The notes under the pieces were generated by a model. The model saw only the letters and a program-made list of their open reading frames with translations. It did no database searches and was not told the DNA's origin. A stretch of DNA of 44,103 nt, from contig JAFVOQ010000053.1 in assembly GCA_017505785.1 (NCBI GenBank), positions 1-44,103 on the forward strand, written 5' to 3'. Position 1 is the first letter of the stretch. Every line of letters starts with the position of its first letter. Positions 8,818 to 17,800 of the stretch are shown here, in pieces. Source of the stretch: Clostridia bacterium. Lineage in GTDB: Bacteria; Bacillota; Clostridia; Oscillospirales; CAG-272. Position numbers and translations under genes: made by a program.

Positions 8818-9357
8818 TTACTGTACCTTATCCACAAAGGTTCTTTGATAGCACTCAAGTGCCTCGGCAATGATCTGTTCCGCTTTTTCGCGGTCAAACA
8901 GGGTCTTAACGGCAGTTTGCTTGTTTTCAAGCTGCTTGTATACCGAAAAGAAGTGCATAATTTCATCAAAAATATGCGCGGGCATTTCGTCGATCGAGCG
9001 AATGCTGTTGTAGGTAGGATCGGAGAAGGGAATGGCAATGATCTTGTCATCCATTCTGCCGTCGTCAAGCATGCGCATGACACCAATAGGATACACACGC
9101 ACCAGTGTTAAGGGCTGAATGGGGCGTGCGCATAGCACCAACACGTCAAGCGGGTCGCCGTCGTCGGCAAAGGTGCGCGGGATAAAGCCGTAATTGGCAG
9201 GGTAGTGCGTGGCGGTGTAGAGGACGCGGTCAAGGCGCAAAAGGCCTGTGTGTTTGTCAAGCTCGTATTTGCATTGACTGTCTTTAGAGATCTCAATAAC
9301 GGCGGTAAAATCTGTTGGTGTGATCTCCGCGGGGTCCATGTCGTGCCAGATGTTCAT
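8818..9357 (-). CDS. ppa: Inorganic pyrophosphatase (family I)
   Basis: A soluble family I pyrophosphatase that splits PPi to two phosphates and drives biosynthesis. The 179-residue length is normal. Motifs include EISKDSQCKYELDK, YPANYGFIPRTF and the metal-binding DGDPLDVLVL (D-x-D-P-x-D-x-x-x-x). It ends 11 bp before the shared terminator and starts 12 bp after the obg stop, so it is the last gene of the der-obg-ppa group. Confidence 0.95.
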   Translation of the reverse strand: MNIWHDMDPAEITPTDFTAVIEISKDSQCKYELDKHTGLLRLDRVLYTATHYPANYGFIPRTFADDGDPLDVLVLCARPIQPLTLVRVYPIGVMRMLDDGRMDDKIIAIPFSDPTYNSIRSIDEMPAHIFDEIMHFFSVYKQLENKQTAVKTLFDREKAEQIIAEALECYQRTFVDKVQ

Positions 9358-9369
9358 TGTGATACTTCC

Positions 9370-10659
9370 TTATTTAATAAATTCAAATTCAAAATCGTAA
9401 ATATTTACGGTATGTCCGTCGGTGCAGCCCTTTTCCTCAAGCAGTGCGATCACGCCGTTTTTCTGGAGTGAGCGTTGAAAATAGGAAAGGGATTCGTAGC
9501 TGTCAAGGTTGGTTCTGCCCATGAGATCGATGAGCCACTTGCCCTCAACAAAGAAGGTGTCATTTTCGCGGCGCACGGTGGTCTGCATGGGGTCCTCAGC
9601 GGCAAGATCTGCCTCGGTGATCTCACTTTCAAATACCGTCAGGGGCGGTAATTCGCGCAAGCGTGCGGCAACGGTCGTGACGAGCAGATCAAGATTTTTG
9701 CCCGTGGCGGCGGAAACGTAGATCAGCTCCCAGCCGTTTTCCTTTACAAATGCCTCAAATGCGGCAACGTCGGTCAGCTCCTCATCAAGCGCGTCACTCT
9801 TGTTTGCCACAATGATCTGTGGGCGCGTAGCAAGCTGCTCACTGTAGCGTGAAAGCTCGTGATTGATCGCCTTGATATCCTCAATGGGGTCACGCCCCTC
9901 GGTGCGTGCTACGTCTACCACGTGCAAAAGCAAGCGGCAACGCTCCACGTGCCTTAAAAATGCGTGCCCAAGTCCCGCGCCGTCCGCCGCACCCTCAATG
10001 AGCCCTGGGATATCTGCGGCAACAAAGCCACTCTCGCCGCCCGTTGATACGACTCCGAGATTGGGGGAGAGGGTGGTAAAATGGTATGCGGCAATTTTGG
10101 GGCGTGCCGCACTGATGCGGGAAAGGATAGAGGATTTTCCCACACTCGGCATGCCAATAAGTCCTACGTCGGCAAGCATTTTCAGCTCAAGGATCAGCTC
10201 CTTTTCCTCACCCTTTGTGCCGTTTTTGGCAAACATCGGCACCTGACGGGTAGGCGTGGCGAAGTGGCGGTTGCCCCAGCCTCCTCTGCCGCCGCGGCAG
10301 CATACAAACGGCTCGTCATCGGACATATCCTTGATGATCTTGCCCGTTGCGGCATCGCGAATGAGAGTGCCTGCGGGCACTAAGATCTTAACGTCGGGCG
10401 CGGTTGCACCGTGGAATTTCTCCCCCGTGCCGTTGCCGCCGTTTTTGGCTACAAACTTGCGGTGATCACGGAAGAAAAGCAACGTGGTGGCACCCTTGTC
10501 TACCTGAAAGACAATGTTGCCGCCGTGTCCGCCGTCACCGCCGTCGGGGCCGCCCTTGGCAACGTATTTTTCGCGGTGGAAGGAAACGGCACCGTTGCCG
10601 CCGTCACCCGCCTTTACGTATATTTTTGTTTTATCGATTATTCTCTCAGCATCACGCAT
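9370..10659 (-). CDS. obg: GTPase Obg/CgtA
   Basis: A ribosome-associated GTPase with roles in 50S assembly and stress control. The 429-residue protein has the three expected parts: glycine-rich Obg domain (1 to ~158, with repeated GGDGG and GGRGG), G domain (GMPSVGKSS, DIPGLIEGA, NKSD) and a C-terminal OCT domain typical of Gram-positive Obg (~360-429). Its start overlaps the end of der by 8 bp, giving coupled expression. Confidence 0.96.
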   Translation of the reverse strand: MRDAERIIDKTKIYVKAGDGGNGAVSFHREKYVAKGGPDGGDGGHGGNIVFQVDKGATTLLFFRDHRKFVAKNGGNGTGEKFHGATAPDVKILVPAGTLIRDAATGKIIKDMSDDEPFVCCRGGRGGWGNRHFATPTRQVPMFAKNGTKGEEKELILELKMLADVGLIGMPSVGKSSILSRISAARPKIAAYHFTTLSPNLGVVSTGGESGFVAADIPGLIEGAADGAGLGHAFLRHVERCRLLLHVVDVARTEGRDPIEDIKAINHELSRYSEQLATRPQIIVANKSDALDEELTDVAAFEAFVKENGWELIYVSAATGKNLDLLVTTVAARLRELPPLTVFESEITEADLAAEDPMQTTVRRENDTFFVEGKWLIDLMGRTNLDSYESLSYFQRSLQKNGVIALLEEKGCTDGHTVNIYDFEFEFIK

Positions 10660-11989
10660 CGGGTACCTCCTCGCCCTTTTGGCGAATGATCAGCTTGATC
10701 GGCGTGCCGCGGAAGCCAAAGGTTTCACGCAGGCAGTTCTCGATAAAGCGTTGATAGGAAAAATGGAACAGCTCCGCATTGTTGCAAAAGATCACAAACG
10801 TGGGGGGCGCTACACGAATTTGCGTCATATAATAGATCTTCAAGCGTCTGCCCTTGTCCGAGGGGGGCTGCACACGCGTGGTGGCATCGTTTAGCACATC
10901 GTTGAGCATGCCCGTGGAGATGCGGAGATTGGACTGATTGAACACGTACAGGATATGCTCAAAAATATTGGGTATGCGCTGTCCTGTTTTTGCGGATACG
11001 AAAAGCAGGGGCGCGTATTGCATATAGCCGAGTGCCTCATACACCTGCTTGGTGAAATTCGATACCGTGCTGTTGTCCTTTTCAATGGTATCCCATTTGT
11101 TTACAAGGATAATGCACGCCTTGCCTGCCTCGTGTGCAATGCCGGCAATGCGCTCGTCCTGCTCGGTTACGCCCTCGTTGGCATCTACCATAATAAGGCA
11201 AACGTCGGCGCGCTCTACCGCCATATGGGCGCGTAAAACGCTGTATTTTTCGATGTTATCGTTGATCTTAGACTGCCTGCGAATGCCCGCCGTGTCGATA
11301 AAGGTAAATCTGCCGTATTCGTTTTCTACCGTAGTGTCAACTGCATCGCGCGTGGTGCCCGCAATGTTGGAAACGATCATGCGCTCACTGCCCACAAAGC
11401 GGTTGATGATAGAGGATTTTCCCGCATTTGGCTTGCCAATGACGGCAACCTTGATGCTGTCGTCCTCCTCCTCTTCGCCGTCTTCCTCGGGCAGGGCGGC
11501 GAGCACCGCATCAAGTACATCTCCCGTGCCACTGCCGTGGATCGAGGATACGGGTACGGGCTCTGCCTCAAAGCCAAGCTCGTAAAATTCGTAAAACTCA
11601 TAGGGGAGTGCGCCTACACGGTCGCATTTGTTGATCACGGGCACAACCGGCTTGCCGCTTTTTTTCAGCAGCACCGCAATATCGCGGTCGGCAGCCGTTA
11701 CACCCGTGCGTACGTCGCAAAGGAGTATGATGACATCGGCACTCTCAATGGCAAGCTCTGCTTGAAATTTCATTTGCGAGAGAATGGCATCATCGGTTTT
11801 GGGCTCAATGCCGCCCGTGTCAATGAGGGTCAGTTTTTTGCCGCACCATTCGGTTTCGCCGTAAATGCGGTCGCGCGTCACACCCGGTGTGTCCTCTACG
11901 ATAGAACGGCGTTCGCCGATCAATTTATTAAAAAATGTGCTTTTGCCAACGTTGGGTCTGCCAACGATAGCCACAATCGGTTTTGCCAT
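10652..11989 (-). CDS. der: Ribosome biogenesis GTPase Der (EngA)
   Basis: A 445-residue double-G-domain GTPase for 50S subunit maturation. Both G1 loops are visible (GRPNVGKST near the N terminus and GKPNAGKSS in the second half), with DTGGIE and DTAGIR as G3 motifs, NKCD and NKWD as G4, and a C-terminal KH-like domain. An AGGAGG ribosome site precedes ATG 11989. In many Clostridia der directly follows the DUF512 gene; here the RAYT gene lies between them. Confidence 0.96.
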   Translation of the reverse strand: MAKPIVAIVGRPNVGKSTFFNKLIGERRSIVEDTPGVTRDRIYGETEWCGKKLTLIDTGGIEPKTDDAILSQMKFQAELAIESADVIILLCDVRTGVTAADRDIAVLLKKSGKPVVPVINKCDRVGALPYEFYEFYELGFEAEPVPVSSIHGSGTGDVLDAVLAALPEEDGEEEEDDSIKVAVIGKPNAGKSSIINRFVGSERMIVSNIAGTTRDAVDTTVENEYGRFTFIDTAGIRRQSKINDNIEKYSVLRAHMAVERADVCLIMVDANEGVTEQDERIAGIAHEAGKACIILVNKWDTIEKDNSTVSNFTKQVYEALGYMQYAPLLFVSAKTGQRIPNIFEHILYVFNQSNLRISTGMLNDVLNDATTRVQPPSDKGRRLKIYYMTQIRVAPPTFVIFCNNAELFHFSYQRFIENCLRETFGFRGTPIKLIIRQKGEEVPDA

Positions 11990-12048
11990 TTTTGTCCTCC
12001 TGATAAAAAATATGTGTAAACAAAGAATGAAATGTAAAATGGTGGTGT

Positions 12049-12072
12049 CGGGAGGGGGGACCCCTCCCCTAC
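12049..12072 (-). repeat. REP-like palindrome with GTAGGGG head
   Basis: Read on the minus strand, GTAG is followed by a G-rich/C-rich palindrome (GGAGGGG / CCCCTCC). It lies between the der start and the RAYT stop. The same form recurs at 14432, 21831 and 39166. Confidence 0.75.
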
Positions 12073-12096
12073 GGTGGGATGCGCAAATAACGTGGG

Positions 12097-12612
12097 TTAC
12101 CCGTACAAGCTATCCTCGCGCCAGGTTTGCGGATTTTTTGCTATGTATTTGGAAATTTCCGCGTATTCGTGTTCGTTTCGTATCACGTGGTCGTAAAAGG
12201 AGCGTTGGAATATCGCACCCGACATAAAGCTGTGTATTTGCTTTGTTGCGTTCATTTTTAAATATCCTACCACCCGTGAAATGATAGATCGCTTTTGTAG
12301 GGGCGATTCACGAATCGCCCGTATCTCATCACAATCCTTAACCGTAACGATAAGGTGTATGTGATTTGGCATAATAACGTATTGATCTACGGTAAGGGGA
12401 AATTTATTTTGCAATTCGCCTATCACAGCATTCACAATTTTACCGCATCGTGTTAATTGCACGGCGGGCGATTCGTGAATCGCCCCTACCACGTCAGATA
12501 ATATTTTTTCTCTTTGGTGCGTGCATATTGTAAGGAAAACGGAACCCGACAAGCTATAATATTCTCGCTCAAGCCGGTGTTTCTTCCTTTTCGGTAATTC
12601 GTTAGGGGTCAT
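12097..12612 (-). CDS. REP-associated tyrosine transposase (RAYT, Y1/IS200-like)
   Basis: A 171-residue HUH single-strand DNA transposase-like protein. The H-x-H motif is H84-I-H86 in MPNHIHLI, and the downstream helix FQRSFYDHVIRNEHEY supplies the probable catalytic tyrosine (Y140 most likely). RAYTs act on REP sequences with a GTAG-type tetranucleotide beside a hairpin, and GTAGGGG-headed palindromes surround this gene. Two such palindromes lie inside the frame, read as AIHESP (44-49) and AIRESP (99-104). The start overlaps the DUF512 stop (ATGA), so translation is probably coupled. The frame is intact. No IS ends are visible, as expected for a domesticated RAYT. Confidence 0.88.
   Translation of the reverse strand: MTPNELPKRKKHRLEREYYSLSGSVFLTICTHQREKILSDVVGAIHESPAVQLTRCGKIVNAVIGELQNKFPLTVDQYVIMPNHIHLIVTVKDCDEIRAIRESPLQKRSIISRVVGYLKMNATKQIHSFMSGAIFQRSFYDHVIRNEHEYAEISKYIAKNPQTWREDSLYG
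12297..12320 (+). repeat. REP-like palindrome inside the RAYT gene (copy 1)
   Basis: GTAG followed by GGGCGATTC-AC-GAATCGCCC, a 9+2+9 palindrome. It encodes AIRESP of the RAYT protein on the minus strand. It is inverted relative to the copy at 12466, 145 bp away. Confidence 0.85.
12466..12489 (-). repeat. REP-like palindrome inside the RAYT gene (copy 2)
   Basis: The exact reverse complement of the 12297 element, including the GTAG head. It encodes VGAIHESP of the RAYT protein. With the 12297 copy it forms an inverted pair reminiscent of a REPIN. Confidence 0.85.
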
Positions 12613-13934
12613 AGATCCTTCTTACCTACCAATGCCGCAAGGAGCGCGGCACCCTCACCCTTAACGGGTGTTAGGGGCACACCAAGCTGAAGGGAGAGCT
12701 CGTGCGGCGTCATACCGCAAAGGAAAAGGTCACCCTCCGCGCGTAACGTGGTGGCGGGGATCAAGAGCTCATCGCCCAAGGGCTTGTCCTTTAGCTGCTC
12801 TGCCATATCCTTGCCCGTAAGCAGCCCTGCCACGGTGATCTCCTTGCCAAAAAATCGGTTTTCTATCTCATACACAGAGATCCTTATACCGCTTAAGCGT
12901 TTTTCTAACAGCGAGGCAAGGTATCGCATGGTGGGTGCCGCCGCTTTGCCTGTGGCAAGCGAAACGTGTCGGGGTCCAAACTCGGCGGTGTCGTCTACCA
13001 GATCAAACAGATAATCAAGCTCGGTGGCAAATTCCGCCATAAGGGAGCGCAGCATGCCAACACCGTTTTCTATTTGCTCATAGTCACCGTAATAGGCTTC
13101 CTCGGGTAAGGGGAGCTCGGCTTTTAAGTAAAATTCATCTGCCACGCAAAACATGCGGTAGCCAAGCTCGTCAAGGCAGGCATCGCCAAAGCGGTTGACC
13201 TGCTCAATGACCGCGCGGCACTCCTCTTTGGTGAAGGGCGTGAGAGGGTAAAGCCCCTCACGGTAGCGCGTAAGCCCTGCCGGCACGATCGAAACACTGG
13301 ACATATGGGGAGCGAGCTTTTTGAGGTCACGCATGGTGCGGTCAAGCTCAGCCCCGTCGTTAATGCCGCGGCAGAGCACGATCTGCCCACATAGACGGAT
13401 GCCTGCGGCGGCAAGGCGGTCAAGATAGGAGAGCACCTCGCCTGCGCGGCGGTTTTTCATCATGTCACAGCGGAGCTGCGGATTTGTTGTGTGCACCGAC
13501 ACGTTGACGGGCGAAATATGCATCTTAATAATGCGGTCGATATCCTTATCACGCAAATTGGTAAGGGTGATGTAGTTCCCGTGTAAAAAGGAAAGGCGCG
13601 CGTCGTCGTCCTTAAAGTAAAGCGAAGGGCGCAACCCCTTGGGGAGCTGATCGATAAAGCAAAAAATGCAGCGGTTGGCACAGCATTGCTTTTTATCCAT
13701 TAGCGGTGTTTCAAACACAAGACCGATATCGTCATAGATCCCCTTTTTTATGGTAACGGTAAAGGGGGTGCCGTTTCGTGTGAGGGATAATGCTATTGCC
13801 GCCTCCGCCAAATAAAAGCGGTAGTCAAGCACGTCGGCAATTTCGTTGCCGTTGATCGCAGTAAGAATGTCGCCTGTAAGGATGCCTGCCCTCGCCGCGC
13901 GCGAGTGTGGCTCTACATCGCATATTTGTACCAT
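12609..13934 (-). CDS. DUF512 radical-SAM protein with N-terminal PDZ domain
   Basis: A 441-residue member of the DUF512 family. It opens with a PDZ-like segment (about 1-60, SRAARAGILTGDILTAINGN), then a radical-SAM cluster motif C-x3-C-x2-C (CANRCIFC), then the DUF512 C-terminal region. No reaction is established for the family. In many Firmicutes it sits immediately upstream of der. The start follows AAGGGGGG at good spacing and a TTGACA-N17-TATACT promoter. Its stop overlaps the RAYT start. Confidence 0.85.
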   Translation of the reverse strand: MVQICDVEPHSRAARAGILTGDILTAINGNEIADVLDYRFYLAEAAIALSLTRNGTPFTVTIKKGIYDDIGLVFETPLMDKKQCCANRCIFCFIDQLPKGLRPSLYFKDDDARLSFLHGNYITLTNLRDKDIDRIIKMHISPVNVSVHTTNPQLRCDMMKNRRAGEVLSYLDRLAAAGIRLCGQIVLCRGINDGAELDRTMRDLKKLAPHMSSVSIVPAGLTRYREGLYPLTPFTKEECRAVIEQVNRFGDACLDELGYRMFCVADEFYLKAELPLPEEAYYGDYEQIENGVGMLRSLMAEFATELDYLFDLVDDTAEFGPRHVSLATGKAAAPTMRYLASLLEKRLSGIRISVYEIENRFFGKEITVAGLLTGKDMAEQLKDKPLGDELLIPATTLRAEGDLFLCGMTPHELSLQLGVPLTPVKGEGAALLAALVGKKDL

Positions 13935-13988
13935 TCATATCCCCCCCTTCTTTTTAATGTGTAGCGCATATACTTTTACAATTTATAT

Positions 13989-14017
13989 AGTATATCACAT
14001 TTTTTTGCATTTGTCAA
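13989..14017 (-). promoter_or_regulatory. Sigma-A promoter of the DUF512-RAYT-der-obg-ppa operon
   Basis: On the minus strand TTGACA (14017-14012) and TATACT (13994-13989) are 17 bp apart. No other minus-strand promoter of this quality is evident before ppa. Confidence 0.85.
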
Positions 14018-14064
14018 AAGATTAGGAGCGATTACAATAAAAATGTATAAATTTTTTAAAAATG

Positions 14065-14110
14065 TGTCGATGCAGGGTCGTTCGGCGTAGCCGAGGGCGC
14101 AAGCCCCTAC
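14065..14110 (-). repeat. REP-like element with GTAGGGG head
   Basis: On the minus strand GTAGGGG is followed by a stem built on TCGGCTACGCCGA and then ATCGACA. It is followed (plus sense) by the companion motif CGAACAAGGTGCACGAT that accompanies several other copies. Confidence 0.65.
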
Positions 14111-14151
14111 GGGTGGGGCGCGAACAAGGTGCACGATGCAAAATGCATTTT

Positions 14152-14222
14152 GTAGGGGAGCTGCGCTCGGCTAAGCCGAGCACATTGACACACCTGCGGT
14201 GGTCACGGAGTCCCGCCTCCCG
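14152..14222 (+). repeat. 71-bp REP-like element, type 2
   Basis: GTAGGGGAGCTG, hairpin GCTCGGCTAAGCCGAGC, then GACACACCTGCGGTGGTC. The same ~71-bp sequence occurs inverted at 22919-22989. Between 14018 and 14743 no gene is supported: the region is a run of such elements, and its short open frames lack ribosome sites. Confidence 0.75.
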
Positions 14223-14272
14223 CGATCCGCGATGTGCAAAAAACGGGTGAACAAGGATATGATTTTAAACAA

Positions 14273-14347
14273 CGGGCGTTTCGTGAAACGAAGAATCGCA
14301 ACGCGATTTCTTCACACAAACCGCAAGCGGTTTGTAGACGCCCCTAC
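14273..14347 (-). repeat. REP-like element with three internal palindromes
   Basis: Read on minus, GTAGGGGCGTC leads into AAACCGCTTGCGGTTT, then an AAATCGCGTTGCGATT palindrome, then CGTTTCACGAAACG, ending in CGCCCG. The outer ends are inverted to each other. Confidence 0.65.
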
Positions 14348-14386
14348 AAGAGAGCGCAAACAAAATGCACGATGTTACGGTATCTC

Positions 14387-14410
14387 GTAGGGGCGATTCA
14401 AGAATCGCCC
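14387..14410 (+). repeat. REP-like palindrome, same type as those in RAYT
   Basis: GTAG plus GGGCGATTC-AA-GAATCGCCC. It differs from the intragenic 12297 copy only in one of the two centre bases. Confidence 0.8.
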
Positions 14411-14431
14411 GAAATCCGCGATGTGTGAAAA

Positions 14432-14455
14432 CGGGAGGGGGGACTCCTCCCCTAC
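14432..14455 (-). repeat. REP-like G-rich palindrome
   Basis: Minus-strand GTAGGGGAGGAGTCC followed by CCCCTCCCG. It is the same type as the 12049 copy and lies 21 bp from the preceding element in inverted orientation. Confidence 0.7.
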
Positions 14456-14743
14456 GCAATGAATCGCTTTGCCACCTACAGGGTTGTGCGCGAACAGGAC
14501 ACAGGCAAAAAAGAGAAAACTCCGAAAATAAGGGCAAAAAAGCGGGTGCAAATGTAAACATTTTGTGTACTCACTGTGGCTAATGTGTGTTTTGTGTGAT
14601 AAAGATAAAGGGATTTGTTGAGGGCGTGAAGCCCTTGTGCCACAAGGGTTTGCGGCGCGTGGGAAGGGCTGGAATTTCAGCTTTCTATATAAATAAAAAA
14701 TGTGGACTTTGGGGTTGCGCGCAAAAAAGTTTCAAAAACCTTG

Positions 14744-14772
14744 TTGACAATTTACCAAATTTATCATAGAAT
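14744..14772 (+). promoter_or_regulatory. Promoter of beta-helix gene 1
   Basis: TTGACA at 14744-14749, 17-bp spacer, TAGAAT at 14767-14772. The ~85-nt leader ends in AAAAAAGGAGAAAAACTT before ATG 14864. The same arrangement is conserved in unit 2. Confidence 0.82.
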
Positions 14773-14863
14773 TATTGTGTGAATTTGTCTTACTGCACAA
14801 AAACGCCCGTTTGCTGCGGCAAGATGCTTCTAAAAACTTTTAAATAAAAAAGGAGAAAAACTT

Positions 14864-17800
14864 ATGAGAAAACAATTAAAATTGCTTCTCTTGGTGGCAA
14901 CGGTCTTGGCATTGTTCGTTATGGCAATGATCGTGGGCTCTGCTGACGGCAACGTGTGCAAGAACACTACCACCGGTACAGAGTACGCAGATTTCCTTGC
15001 GGCATGCACTGCTGCCCAAAGTGGCGACACTATTCAGTTGCTTGCAGATGTAACTGTTACCGCAAATGGCACGGCTCTGACGGAAGGAACTGAAATAACC
15101 ATTGACGGTGCATATGGTGAGGACGGACGCTACAAGCTCACGATTAATAGCACGTCAAAAAATCTGTTCCAGGTTGCCACAGCAAATGTGAACATCACAT
15201 TCAAAAATTTGGTAATAGATGTAAAAAATACCAAAGCGAAATACGGTATTGTAGGTGGCTCGACAAAAAGTGCAAATCTTGGAGTTGCGCTTGATAATTG
15301 CGATATAACCTGTCAAAATGCCGGTGTGTTTCGTTCCGGACGCATGATCATTTCGTTTAACGATTGCGACATAGAAGCTCCCAATTATGTTGTTTTAAAC
15401 AACAATCACACGCAGTATCAGACAAACATTACTATTACGGGTGATACAAAGGTAAACATTACCGGTGGTACCGCGGGCTTTGCTAGTGGAAACGGATGTA
15501 ATCTTACTATTGGTGCACAAGGCCAAAATAACGATGAGATCGAAATTAACGTGCCTGCCACCTTGCTTACCGTTGCTGACCCTGCGACCCCGGTAAATGA
15601 TGATGAAGAGCAAACGGGAAGCCTGACTGTTTGGGGCGGAACGATTAAGGCGACAGGAAGCGGCACAGCCGGCATGATCGTGGCAAATTCGAATGCTGTA
15701 AACATTTACGGCGGTACATTTGAATTGTCCAACTCGGGCATGTATTTGTTTAGTTCTGCCGCCGGAATTACGGGCACGATCAACATTGCCGGCGGTACGT
15801 TTGTTCTGTCGGGCGGCGCAAACTTTACAGATACTGCCAAACTGCCTGTTGCAAGCTTCTCCACCTCCGCCACCACCTTGGGTGACATCACGTTTAAGCT
15901 TGGCGCAGGTTCTGCTGACAGCGCAGCGGTGCAAGAGGTTTTGAACAATGCTACGCTGTGGAGCAAGGCTAAGTTCTATATCACCTCTTGGCCTGGCGTT
16001 AATGTTGTGGAAAATCCCACCATTACCACGGCAGGCACGTACAACCAAGCACAGTTTGAAGCACTGTTTGTTGAAGGTGAAGCAATAGCCGATCCCATTC
16101 CTACTTACACGGCTCTTGGTACCTTCTTCGTTCAGGGCACCAACCTGTTCCTTGATGAGGGGTACGCAAAGACCGAGATCGTTTACAACACCGTTACGGT
16201 CAACGTAAACGGCACGGTTACACTGAAAGACGTTACCTTTGCTGCCAGTGCAGGCACTTGGATCGAGATCGTAAAAGGCACGCTGGTGCTTGACAACTGT
16301 AACATCACTGTGGCAGAGGATGCCAGCGTTACATACTTTGTGTTCTCGGAGGCTGACGGTGTTACCTTAGAGGTTACAGGCGGCAGCTATGATATGACCA
16401 AGACGAGCGTAGACAAACCCGTTCCGTTTAAGATCGGTGTGAGAAATAAGTATAGAACCGAAACTTCTTCTACGGAAAACACGGTTGTTTCGTTTGAGAA
16501 CACATCCATTTATTCGAAGGGCTCCTACGTGCTGGGTATTGAATACATCAAGAGCCTGACCATTACAAATTGCTTCCTTTCCTATACGAATGCCATTGCA
16601 AAGGGTGGAATTGACAGCGTAACAGATGAAGCTCTTTTGGAGGGCTCCAACAACGGTATTTTGACCGATGCGATCACAACTACCATTTCCAATACGGTTA
16701 TCTACGCAGGTAACGGTACTATTGCCATTCAAGGTCGTGCCGATACAACACCCGAAGGTCTAACCTATACCAAGCCTACCGTAAGCCTCACTAACGTTAC
16801 GATATACGCCGACCGCGGTATCAACTATTCTGTTGGTGCGGTAAACCTTACCAACTGTCATTTCAAGGCTCATCCCGGTGATGACCGCCACATCTCCATT
16901 CAGCTTAACGGTGCTGTGACAATGACCGTTGTGGGCGGCAGCTTTGCGCAAAACGAAACCTTGACCAACAAGGCAAATAGCATGTTTGAGTTTAGGGCAG
17001 CGGGCGCTACGCTTAATATTTCCGGTGCAACCATTAACGCTTACGTTGGTAACGTGTTTAATTTTGCTGAGGCCGGTACGCTGATTGCAGAGAACTGCAA
17101 TATTGCCGTCAACGGCACGGAGCAGAGCATTGTGAATGATACTACTGCAGAAACTGCTAAAGTTACTCTTACCGAGTGCATGTTTGTTGTAGAAAACGTG
17201 CAAGAAACAACGGTAGAAGAGGAGACCACCAAGATCGCACTTTTCGTTGGCAAGGTTGATTTTGTCGATGTGGTAGTGCTTGCAAAGGCAGGCACCAAGG
17301 TACAGGGCACTTACGAGCTTGACGGGTATGCGCAGCGTGTAAGATATGACACTAAAGAATACAAGCTCTGGACTGCAGATGCAGGTGACTTTACAAACTC
17401 TGCTGAAGCAGGTGCAGGTATTAATGAAGAGCATCACGGCTTGAAATTTGACACTGAGATCAGCAGCACTGTAATTAATGGCTTTATTGCAGAAAAGACG
17501 AGCAAGGGTATTAAAGATATCCGCTTCTACACTTTGGTCGCTCCCATGGATTACGTGGCAAAAGCAGGCGGTGTATTCACTAAGGATGCACTTGACACGG
17601 CATTAGGTATCGGTAATACAAACTACGTTGCAATTGAGGCTGTACATTCGCTTCTTGGCTTTGATGCAGAAACAAATGCGACAACAGCGGATTCGGTGAA
17701 ATACGCCGGTACTCTGATCGAGCTGAATAGCGATACCCGTATTTATGCGGCTGTTTCCATGATCGTGTTTGAATATACAGACGACACGACCGATACCTTC

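Noticed and set aside
14062..14583. Several 60-100 codon frames in the spacer before beta-helix gene 1
   Set aside because: They are translations of REP-like palindromes, in varying frames and without ribosome sites.
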